64,000 bases of DNA from Magnetospirillum sp. 15-1. Lineage in GTDB: Bacteria > Pseudomonadota > Alphaproteobacteria > Rhodospirillales > Magnetospirillaceae. The position numbers were made by a program, and so were the translations under genes. The stretch is taken from the NCBI RefSeq assembly GCF_900184795.1, contig NZ_FXXN01000025.1, forward strand, positions 320,542 to 384,541. Direction: 5' to 3'. Of the stretch, positions 18,066-24,810 are shown in pieces. The notes below the pieces were generated by a model. It was not told the origin of the DNA. It was given only the letters and a program-made list of their open reading frames with translations, and made no database searches. How positions within the stretch are numbered: the stretch's first letter is position 1; every line of letters begins with the position of its first letter.

Positions 18066-19135
18066 GTTTCCCCCAGATCAGGCAGATGTGATTGCAGGTG
18101 GCCGGCGACCTCGGCCAGTTGGTCCACCACGGCGGCGACCACGCCCGGCCATTCCCGGCCGATGGGCACGGACAGCGGCACCCAGGGGTAGCCATCGTCC
18201 TCGATCAGGCGGGGCGGGTTCTCCAGCCGCAGCTTGCCGAGGGCTTGGCGGGCGGCCTCGCGCGGCACCTGCTGGTCGCCGTCGATCCGCAGCCACAGGG
18301 GCGTGGAGCGGAAGCGTGCCCAGCGGGCGCAATCGAAGGTGAGAAACACCAGGGTATCACCCAGGCGGAGATACCGGCCGCAATAGCCGAGGCCGGTGCC
18401 CTGGCGCAGCCCGCCCTTGGTCGAGCACAGGCCCGTCGCGATGGCCTTCTCGCCGGCCTCAAGGGCAAGCTGGGCGAACTGGACGTGCCTGCGCGGTATT
18501 TCGACCGAGGTCACCTCCTCGGAGCGCAGCGGCAGGAATGCCTCGGTGTCCATCTGGTCGCACAGGCCGGCAAGCTGGCGAGCGTCGGCGGCGATGTCGG
18601 CCTCGCCCTCGTTTTCCAGCACCCGGATGACTTCGGCCAGGACCGTCCGCCAACTCAGCAGCATCAGTGTGCGGCCCTTGGGCAGGGAAGCGGTCCATAG
18701 CTCCGCTGTGGCCTCGCTCGTCGGCCCGACGCCATGGCCGGCGGCCTGACACCGGCCGACCAGTTCCGGCCACAAGGTGGTGAAGCGGGCGGCCGGGGCG
18801 ACGAAGGCCAGGACGGCTGGCGCCTCCTCGGGTAGGCGACCGAGATAGGCCACCGGCTGGTTGGCGGTCAGCCCGGCCCAGAACTTCGCTTCGATCACCA
18901 CCACCGTGCCACGCTTGGCCGAGCGGCCTTCGATGTCGGGCCGCGCCTGATCTCCACCCCCGACCTGGGTCTGGAACGCGATATCGGCCGGCAGCATAGC
19001 CCCGCCCTCGGCCAGCAGGCGCAGCAACGCCCTGGTCGCTACCCGTGACCGCCCGACGACGTAATTCAAAGCCTCTGTCGCGAGGTTCTCGGGGGAGGAG
19101 GCGAACTTGGTAGCGAGGAAACCGAACAGGGACAT
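18062..19135 (-). CDS. PD-(D/E)XK nuclease-like protein
   Basis: The 357-residue protein has an N-terminal helix SSPENLATEALNYVV, like the conserved Glu helix of PD-(D/E)XK nucleases. The core follows: D67 in RPDIEG, then E82 and K84 in VVVIEAKFWAGLTANQP, which makes D-x14-E-x-K. About 250 further residues have no recognised domain. It heads the accessory operon, divergent from an XRE regulator. I chose the ATG at 19135 over a TTG at 19147; neither has a clear ribosome site, so a leaderless start is possible. A defence nuclease is a reasonable but unproven reading. Confidence 0.65.
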   Translation of the reverse strand: MSLFGFLATKFASSPENLATEALNYVVGRSRVATRALLRLLAEGGAMLPADIAFQTQVGGGDQARPDIEGRSAKRGTVVVIEAKFWAGLTANQPVAYLGRLPEEAPAVLAFVAPAARFTTLWPELVGRCQAAGHGVGPTSEATAELWTASLPKGRTLMLLSWRTVLAEVIRVLENEGEADIAADARQLAGLCDQMDTEAFLPLRSEEVTSVEIPRRHVQFAQLALEAGEKAIATGLCSTKGGLRQGTGLGYCGRYLRLGDTLVFLTFDCARWARFRSTPLWLRIDGDQQVPREAARQALGKLRLENPPRLIEDDGYPWVPLSVPIGREWPGVVAAVVDQLAEVAGHLQSHLPDLGET

Positions 19136-19199
19136 GGCGTAGTACAAAGCCTATTATTTAGAATTTATACGTAGTGCACCTTCGTTATCGGGTGTGCCG

Positions 19200-19213
19200 T
19201 GCAACCGGTTGCA
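19200..19213. promoter_or_regulatory. Perfect 14-bp palindrome in the divergent XRE/nuclease promoter region
   Basis: TGCAACCGGTTGCA reads identically on both strands. It lies 65 bases from the nuclease start and 103 bases from the XRE start, with further symmetric elements at 19234-19250 (TCGTAG/CTACGA, 5-base spacer) and 19297-19313 (TCGCA/TGCGA). This pattern fits an XRE operator region. Confidence 0.55.
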
Positions 19214-19315
19214 AATTGGCTTTACGGCCGGTGTCGTAGGCGCTCTACGAAATGTAGCAACGATACAGAAGGTGCGGGCTGTTCTCAACCGGTCGTGTCG
19301 CAATGAAACTGCGAT

Positions 19316-19855
19316 ATGTCTCTGAAAAAACGTGTTGCCGCCCGTATCCGGACCCTGCGCGAGCGCCGTGGCCTAACCCAGGAACGGCTCGGCGAGCTTA
19401 TTGACCGTTCGTCGGACGCCGTGAGCCAGTTGGAGCGAGGTATCAGCCTGCCCAGCTTCACCACCCTGGAACGGCTATCCGAGGTGTTGGGCTGCCCCAT
19501 CCGGGACTTCTTTGACTTCGGTGATGAGGAGACCACGTCGAAGCGGGCGGCCGTGATGGCTGCATTGGTGGATGCCGCCCGTTCGCTTGGCGACGACGAC
19601 CTGGAAGTGGCCGCCCATCAAATCGAGGCATTGGCAGCCAGGAGCAAAAGAACGCCAAAGACGGTAAGCCTCGCATCAGCAAGGGAGCCCTGGCCCTTGC
19701 AGGCCAGCGGTTCCGCCAGGGCGGGGAGGATTGCCGCCACCAGGGCGATAACAGCCAATACGGGAATGAATATCTTACGGCTAAGCATAAGCGAACCTCA
19801 TGCTGCGGTTGATATCCATGGAAGTTGCCGAATTGCTGAGCAATTTGCAATTTAA
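19316..19855 (+). CDS. XRE-family regulator of the accessory island, with an atypical C-terminal tail
   Basis: Residues 8-62 form a Cro/C1 helix-turn-helix (RGLTQERLGELIDRSSDAVSQ, then LERGISLPSFTTLERLSEVLG), followed by a helical region to about residue 112 where related small regulators usually end. The remaining 65 or so residues (from KRTPKTVSLASAREPW) have low-complexity, non-conserved character and overlap an opposite-strand reading frame. This suggests read-through after loss of the original stop. It is transcribed away from the nuclease operon, typical of an autoregulated controller. Confidence 0.8.
   Translation: MSLKKRVAARIRTLRERRGLTQERLGELIDRSSDAVSQLERGISLPSFTTLERLSEVLGCPIRDFFDFGDEETTSKRAAVMAALVDAARSLGDDDLEVAAHQIEALAARSKRTPKTVSLASAREPWPLQASGSARAGRIAATRAITANTGMNILRLSISEPHAAVDIHGSCRIAEQFAI
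19618..19788 (-). CDS. Candidate small membrane protein antisense to the XRE gene 3' end
   Basis: An ATG at 19788 with GAGG seven bases upstream opens a 56-residue frame. It begins MLSRKIFIPVLAVIALVAAI, a basic start followed by a hydrophobic helix ending in LPALAEP, which looks like a signal peptide or first membrane span. A second hydrophobic run (VFGVLLLLAANA) ends it. It lies wholly within the atypical tail of the XRE frame on the other strand. It could be a real small membrane protein or a chance frame. Confidence 0.35.
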   Translation of the reverse strand: MLSRKIFIPVLAVIALVAAILPALAEPLACKGQGSLADARLTVFGVLLLLAANASI

Positions 19856-19925
19856 ACAAGTTGTATACAGTCGTTAGCAGCCTCTTATCGCAGGATATTA
19901 ACGACTGTTTATCTCTTATTGATAA

Positions 19926-20801
19926 TCAGGCGACGCGGCGCCCGGACAGGGCTTCCAGATGGGCAAGCACGGCCGCGGCGGTTTCCGGATGGGCCAGGGC
20001 GGCGTCGATGATCGCCGCCACATAGCCGGCCTTGTTGCCGCAGTCGTAGCGGGTGCCCACGAAGCGGGCGCCGTGCAGCGGCACCGTTCCCAGGGTGCGG
20101 GCGATGGCGTCGGTCAACTGGATTTCGCCGCCGGCTCCCCGCTCGCGGCGCTCCAGGGCGTCGAACACCGAGGGGTCGAGCACATAGCGGCCGATCACCG
20201 AGAGCGTCGAGGGCGCCTCGGCCGGCCTGGGCTTTTCCACCAGGCCGCGGGCGCGGGCCAGACGGCCCTTCTCCTCGATGACGTCCAGGATGCCGTAACG
20301 GTCCACCTGATCGGCGGGAACGTTCTCCACGGCGATCACATGGCCTCTGGTTTCGCCCCACACGTCGACCAGTTGCTTCAGGCAGCCGGGCCGCCCCAGG
20401 ATCAGGTCGTCGGGCAGCAGCACGGCGAAGGGCTCGTCGCCCACCACCGGGCGGGCGCACAGCACCGCATGGCCCAGGCCCAGCGGCGCCGGCTGGCGCA
20501 CGGTGGTGATGGTTACCCCCCGGGGGCAGGTGTTGCGGGCGATTTCCAGCAATTCGGCCTTGCCGCGCGCTTCCAGCGACCGCTCCAGCTCGGCGTTGCG
20601 GTCGAAGTGGTCGGCCAGCATCTCCTTGCCCTTGGCGGTGACCAGGACGATCTCGGTGATCCCGGCCTCGGCGGCCTCTTCCACCGCGTACTGGATCAGC
20701 GGCTTGTCCACCACCGGCAGCAATTCCTTGGGCAGCACCTTGGTGGCGGGCAGAACGCGGGTGCCCATGCCGGCGACGGGCAGAACGGCTTTGCGGATCA
20801 T
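19926..20801 (-). CDS. galU: UTP-glucose-1-phosphate uridylyltransferase
   Basis: GalU makes UDP-glucose for surface polysaccharides. The 291-residue protein starts MIRKAVLPVAGMGTRVLPATK, the nucleotide-binding signature, followed by KELLPVVDKPLIQYAVEEA, LLPDDLIL and VEKP, all in the expected order. The ATG at 20801 gives the standard N-terminus. It is monocistronic. A shared 12-base sequence (TTGTATACAGTC) lies at 19861-19872, past its 3' end. Confidence 0.96.
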   Translation of the reverse strand: MIRKAVLPVAGMGTRVLPATKVLPKELLPVVDKPLIQYAVEEAAEAGITEIVLVTAKGKEMLADHFDRNAELERSLEARGKAELLEIARNTCPRGVTITTVRQPAPLGLGHAVLCARPVVGDEPFAVLLPDDLILGRPGCLKQLVDVWGETRGHVIAVENVPADQVDRYGILDVIEEKGRLARARGLVEKPRPAEAPSTLSVIGRYVLDPSVFDALERRERGAGGEIQLTDAIARTLGTVPLHGARFVGTRYDCGNKAGYVAAIIDAALAHPETAAAVLAHLEALSGRRVA

Positions 20802-20900
20802 TTGAGTGTCTCTTCGGGAAGAGGTTGCGATGGAGGGGATCATCGCGCGCCATTTGGGCGGAGTTCGGGCCGGATTGCGGCGAAGTTGCGGCATGTCCCA

Positions 20901-20916
20901 TGGCCCATTGATTGCA
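20901..20916 (+). promoter_or_regulatory. Possible sigma-54-type promoter
   Basis: TGGCCCATTGATTGCA has the GG-N10-GC arrangement of -24/-12 promoters and lies 120 bases before the hypothetical gene at 21039. It matches TGGCAC-N5-TTGCA except at one base of the -24 box. A single motif of this kind can occur by chance. Confidence 0.3.
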
Positions 20917-21038
20917 TGTAATGCGGAAAGCTCTGCCTCTGGCCGGAAGAAATCCGCCGTTTTCAGCCGCTTTCCCGAAACCGAAACGCGCAGACTCTGC
21001 CGCGCGGCAAATTCTGCCCATGCTCCCGGAGAGGATTC

Positions 21039-21665
21039 ATGTTCGACGCCGTCACCGCCGCCAAGGCCTCCCAAGCCACCACGTCCACCGCCGCGACGTC
21101 GATCACGCCGGCCGGATCGGGCGCGTTCGCCCGCCTGCTGGACCAGTCGGCGGCGAGCGAGACCTCCGCCGCCAAGCCGGTGAGCGGCGGCCGTATCGCC
21201 GGGGCGGCGTCGGGCGTCGATCTGCTGGGGACGCCGCTGCTGGCCACGCCGCAAGAGGTGGCGCAACTGGGCAGCGACCTGACCGCCCGCCTGCAGGCGG
21301 CGGGAATCGACACCGGCGGCGCCATTCAACTGGAATGCGGCCATGACGGCCATGTGCGGGCCAAGGACGGTACGCCGGGCAAGGAAAAGATCGATGCGAT
21401 GTTCGCTTCCGATCCGGAATTCGAGAACCAATACCGCAAGGTCCAGTCGACCCTGTCGCTCAATGCCCTGGGGCAGATATCCGAATCCTACGTCTCCGAT
21501 TATCAGGCGGCGGGAAATGACGGTGATCGCGCCGCGGTATGGAGCCGCTATCGCGGCCTGACCGAGCGGGCCATGGCGGCGGGCGGAACCATGACCCTGT
21601 CGGGCGGCTCGCTGGTGTCGGGGGCGGCGACCTTCGTCGCCGGCCTCCACCTCAAGACGGTGTGA
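21039..21665 (+). CDS. Hypothetical protein, Ala/Thr/Ser-rich N-terminus
   Basis: I do not recognise this 208-residue protein. Residues 1-60 are low-complexity Ala/Thr/Ser/Gly and probably disordered. Residues 70-205 look folded, with helices (EVAQLGSDLTARLQAAGID, KEKIDAMFASDPEFENQYRKVQ) and a C-terminal SGAATFVAGLHLKT. There is no signal peptide or membrane span. GAGAGG lies 6 bases before the ATG, a good ribosome site. Its overall style resembles flagellar or secreted-filament accessory proteins, but no motif proves that. It overlaps the end of chaC by 14 bases, tail to tail. Confidence 0.7.
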   Translation: MFDAVTAAKASQATTSTAATSITPAGSGAFARLLDQSAASETSAAKPVSGGRIAGAASGVDLLGTPLLATPQEVAQLGSDLTARLQAAGIDTGGAIQLECGHDGHVRAKDGTPGKEKIDAMFASDPEFENQYRKVQSTLSLNALGQISESYVSDYQAAGNDGDRAAVWSRYRGLTERAMAAGGTMTLSGGSLVSGAATFVAGLHLKTV

Positions 21666-22248
21666 GGTCGTCCACCAGGGCCAGTAGGCGCTTGAGGCCC
21701 GCTCCGCCCAGGCCCAGCATCTCCAACTGGACGATGGTGTTGGCCAGATAGTCGCGGCAGGCCCCGGCCTTGCCGTGACCCTGGCGGATCAGGGCGGCCG
21801 ATCGCTCCGGGCTGGAGTGGGCCACGTATTGCGGATGGCCGCGCCTGGCGATGAAGGCCCAGGCCTCCACCCGCCGTCCGTCGTCCAGGGTCACGGGCAC
21901 GAAGCGGGGAACGTAGACGCCGGTGGGCATCTCGCGGCGGTAGATGTGCTCCATGGCGGCGGGCACCTGGGGCGCCGCCACCCGGAAGACCCGGCCCCGG
22001 CACGACCCGCCCCGGTCCAGGCCCATGACCAGCCCCGGACGCTCGGGCGTGCCGCGCCACTGGTAGGACAGGATGCACATGGCGCGATGATAGCCGGCCA
22101 GCCGGGCGGTACGGGCCTCGTCGTGGTCGAAATCGGGATTCCACATCAGCGAGCCGTAGGCGAACACCCACAGGTCGGTGCCTTGCCTCCAACCCGCCGT
22201 CGGGTTAGAGGTGGTATCCGGTTGAGGAGTGGCGATCGCGATGTCCAT
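21652..22248 (-). CDS. chaC: Gamma-glutamylcyclotransferase, ChaC family
   Basis: The 198-residue protein has the ChaC signature: VFAYGSLMWNPDFDHDEARTA with the YGSL substrate loop, RGGSCRGRVFRV, and IYRREMPTGVYVPRFV with the catalytic Glu. ChaC proteins release 5-oxoproline from glutathione. Its ATG at 22248 lies inside the first codons of the divergent DUF2125 gene, so the two 5' ends overlap by 8 bases. Either one start is misplaced or the two messages overlap. Confidence 0.9.
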   Translation of the reverse strand: MDIAIATPQPDTTSNPTAGWRQGTDLWVFAYGSLMWNPDFDHDEARTARLAGYHRAMCILSYQWRGTPERPGLVMGLDRGGSCRGRVFRVAAPQVPAAMEHIYRREMPTGVYVPRFVPVTLDDGRRVEAWAFIARRGHPQYVAHSSPERSAALIRQGHGKAGACRDYLANTIVQLEMLGLGGAGLKRLLALVDDLTPS

Positions 22249-23311
22249 CCGTCTACGTCTTGCTGGCCGTCTGCGTCTTGCCGGTCTGGTTGCCGCCATT
22301 CTGATCCTGGCCGGATGTGGCGCCTATACCGCCTATTGGTTCCACGTGGCGGGGCAGTTGCGCAAGGGGGTCGAGGATTTCGCCGCCCGGCGCCGCGCCG
22401 ACGGCTGGCGCCTGGATGTCGGCCGGACCGCCCGGTTCGGTTTTCCCGGCGAGATCGGCCTGGACCTGGGGGCGGTGGCCCTCGCCACTCCGTCGGGCGT
22501 TCAGTGGAGCAGCGAGGCGGTGCGCCTGCACGTGCCCGGCCTCGACCCGCTGGGTCCGACCCTCGAACTGGGGACCAGCCACAGCCTTGCGCTCGGCGGC
22601 GACTGGCGGGGCATCGTCACCACCGGCGGCGCCACCCTGCGCCTGCGGGTGGACGGCGACGGCGATCTGCACGCCTTCGCCTTCGAGGCCGGCAAGCTGG
22701 CCCTGGAGCGGCCCGGCGCCGGGCCGCTGCTGGCCGAGCACCTCGCCGTTTTCTACGAGTGGCTCAACCCTCCCGATCCCGGCCACGAGAAGCCCTCGGC
22801 CCGTTTCACCCTGCGCACCAGGGGCGTCGAGATGAGCCTGCCCGCCGATCTGCCCTTCAACCGGCGGCTGGACACCGTCATGGTGGAAGGCCGCATCATG
22901 GGCACCATCCCCGAGGAACCGCCGCTTTCCGCCCTGGCCGCCTGGAGCAATGCCGGCGGCAACGTGGAACTGGATCGGGTGGCCATCGACTGGGCGCCGC
23001 TGTCCCTGGACGGCGATGGCACCTTCGCCTTCGATCCGGCGCTGCAGCCCCTTGTCGCCACCACGGCGCGCATCCGGGGCTGGAACGAGATGATGGGCCG
23101 GCTGGTCGCGGCCAAGCTGATGGAGCCCGGCGTCGCCTCGGCCGCCGAGACGATCCTCGCCATCCTGGCCCGCCCCGATCCCCAGGGCCGTCCGACGCTG
23201 ACCCTGGCGGTCACCCTGCAGGACGGCTATCTCTATGCCGGGCAGGCCAGGCTGTTCAAGGTACCGCCCCTGCCCATCACTCCCCCCGGTTCCGGAGCCC
23301 CGCCGTCATGA
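22241..23311 (+). CDS. DUF2125 family envelope protein
   Basis: The 356-residue protein has an N-terminal membrane anchor ([21 protein letters not shown]) and then the DUF2125 pattern: [44 protein letters not shown] and [19 protein letters not shown]2125 is a poorly known alphaproteobacterial family of periplasmic beta-rich proteins. GAGGAG lies 11 bases before the ATG at 22241; a GTG at 22229 is an alternative. The stop overlaps the aminotransferase start (ATGA). Confidence 0.82.
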   Translation: MSIRLRLAGRLRLAGLVAAILILAGCGAYTAYWFHVAGQLRKGVEDFAARRRADGWRLDVGRTARFGFPGEIGLDLGAVALATPSGVQWSSEAVRLHVPGLDPLGPTLELGTSHSLALGGDWRGIVTTGGATLRLRVDGDGDLHAFAFEAGKLALERPGAGPLLAEHLAVFYEWLNPPDPGHEKPSARFTLRTRGVEMSLPADLPFNRRLDTVMVEGRIMGTIPEEPPLSALAAWSNAGGNVELDRVAIDWAPLSLDGDGTFAFDPALQPLVATTARIRGWNEMMGRLVAAKLMEPGVASAAETILAILARPDPQGRPTLTLAVTLQDGYLYAGQARLFKVPPLPITPPGSGAPPS

Positions 23312-24489
23312 GCAACCTGCCCGCCACGTCATTCCAGCCGCCGCTGCGCATCCTGATGGGTCCCGGCCCCTCGGACGTCCATCCCCGCGTGCTGGCCGCC
23401 CAGGCGCGTCCCACCATCGGCCATCTCGACCCGGCCTTCGTCGGCATGATGGACGAGCTGAAGGGCCTGCTGCAGGCCGCGTTGCGCACCGGCAACGAGA
23501 TGACCTTCGCCGTGTCCGGCCCCGGCTCGGCGGGCATGGAGGCCTGCTTCGTCAATCTGATCGAGCCGGGCGACACGGTGGTGGTCTGCGTCAACGGCGT
23601 GTTCGGCGGCCGCATGAAGGAGAACGTCGAACGCTGCGGTGCCCGCGCCGTCGTGGTCGAGGACGCCTGGGGCACCCCCGTTGACGCCGGCAAGGTGGAG
23701 GCGGCGCTGAAGGCCCATCCCGGCGCCAAGGCCCTGGCCTTCGTCCATGCCGAGACCTCCACCGGGGTGGAATCCGATGCGGGCGCCCTGTGTGCCCTGG
23801 CCCGCGCCCATGGGGCGCTCGCCATCGTCGACACCGTCACCTCGCTGGGCGGCATTCCGGTGCTGGTGGACCAGTGGGGCGCCGACGCCGTCTATTCCGG
23901 CAGCCAGAAATGCCTGTCGGCGCCGCCCGGCCTGTCGCCGGTCACCTTCTCGCCCCGCGCCGTCGACGCGCTGAAGGCCCGCAAGACCAAGGTGCAGAGC
24001 TGGTTCCTCGACCTCACCCTGCTGACCGCCTATTGGGGCGGCGGGGCGAAAAGGACCTATCATCACACCGCCCCGGTCAACGCCCTGTACGGCCTGCATG
24101 AATCCCTGGTCATGCTGCACGAGGAAGGGTTGGAGGCCGCCTGGGCGCGTCACCGCGCCATGCACGAGGCCCTCAAGGCCGGGCTGGAAGCCATGGGCCT
24201 CGGCCTGCCGGTGGCGGAGAAGGCCCGCCTGCCCCAGCTCAACGCCGTCACCGTGCCCGACGGCGTCGACGAGGCCGCAATGCGCTCGCAATTGCTGGCC
24301 CGTTTCGGCCTGGAGATCGGCGCCGGCCTGGGCGCCCTGGCCGGCAAGGTCTGGCGTGTCGGCCTGATGGGCCAAAGCGCCACGCCCCGGCACGTCATCA
24401 CCTGCCTCACCGCCCTGGAAAGCGTGCTGGGAGACAGGGTGAAGGCCGGCGCCGGCCCGGCGGCGGCGTCCAAACTGCTGTTCGGGTAG
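23308..24489 (+). CDS. Class V aminotransferase, alanine/serine-glyoxylate type
   Basis: The 393-residue PLP enzyme starts with [17 protein letters not shown], the typical AGXT-family N-terminus. [16 protein letters not shown] binds the cofactor phosphate, [13 protein letters not shown] carries the Asp facing the PLP nitrogen, and [13 protein letters not shown] holds the Schiff-base Lys. Family members transaminate glyoxylate from Ala or Ser. Coupling to a DUF2125 gene gives no clue to substrate. Confidence 0.88.
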   Translation: MSNLPATSFQPPLRILMGPGPSDVHPRVLAAQARPTIGHLDPAFVGMMDELKGLLQAALRTGNEMTFAVSGPGSAGMEACFVNLIEPGDTVVVCVNGVFGGRMKENVERCGARAVVVEDAWGTPVDAGKVEAALKAHPGAKALAFVHAETSTGVESDAGALCALARAHGALAIVDTVTSLGGIPVLVDQWGADAVYSGSQKCLSAPPGLSPVTFSPRAVDALKARKTKVQSWFLDLTLLTAYWGGGAKRTYHHTAPVNALYGLHESLVMLHEEGLEAAWARHRAMHEALKAGLEAMGLGLPVAEKARLPQLNAVTVPDGVDEAAMRSQLLARFGLEIGAGLGALAGKVWRVGLMGQSATPRHVITCLTALESVLGDRVKAGAGPAAASKLLFG

Positions 24490-24523
24490 GGAGAGACCGG
24501 GGGTCCACCCCGCGCGCGAAGCG

Positions 24524-24805
24524 CTATTCGCCCGGCGCCCTTTCTTTTCCCAAGTCGCGATAGAGTTCCCGCGCCTCGGTGGCGGGGCCGCGCCGGGTGC
24601 CGGGGGCCAGGACTTCCACGGTGCGGACATAGGGGCCGGCGGGAAAGCGTACCCGGTCGCCGGGCCTGACCGTGTGGGCCGGCTTGGTGACGGCGTGGCC
24701 GTTCAGGCGCGCCTCACCGCTCTCAACCACGTTCGCAGCCAACGCGCGCGACTTGAAAAAGCGACAGAAAAACAGCCACTTGTCCAGTCGCTGTCCGCCG
24801 TCCAA
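24524..24805 (-). CDS. hslR: S4-domain RNA-binding protein, Hsp15-like
   Basis: The 93-residue protein is a single S4 domain: QRLDKWLFFCRFFKSRALAANVV, then GEARLNGHAVTKPAHTVRPGDRV. The Hsp15 group binds 50S subunits carrying stalled nascent chains. The frame follows an in-frame stop directly and contains no Met, so the start must be the TTG at 24805, 5 bases after the nrdJ stop. It is probably co-transcribed with nrdJ. Confidence 0.85.
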   Translation of the reverse strand: MDGGQRLDKWLFFCRFFKSRALAANVVESGEARLNGHAVTKPAHTVRPGDRVRFPAGPYVRTVEVLAPGTRRGPATEARELYRDLGKERAPGE

Positions 24806-24810
24806 TTACG

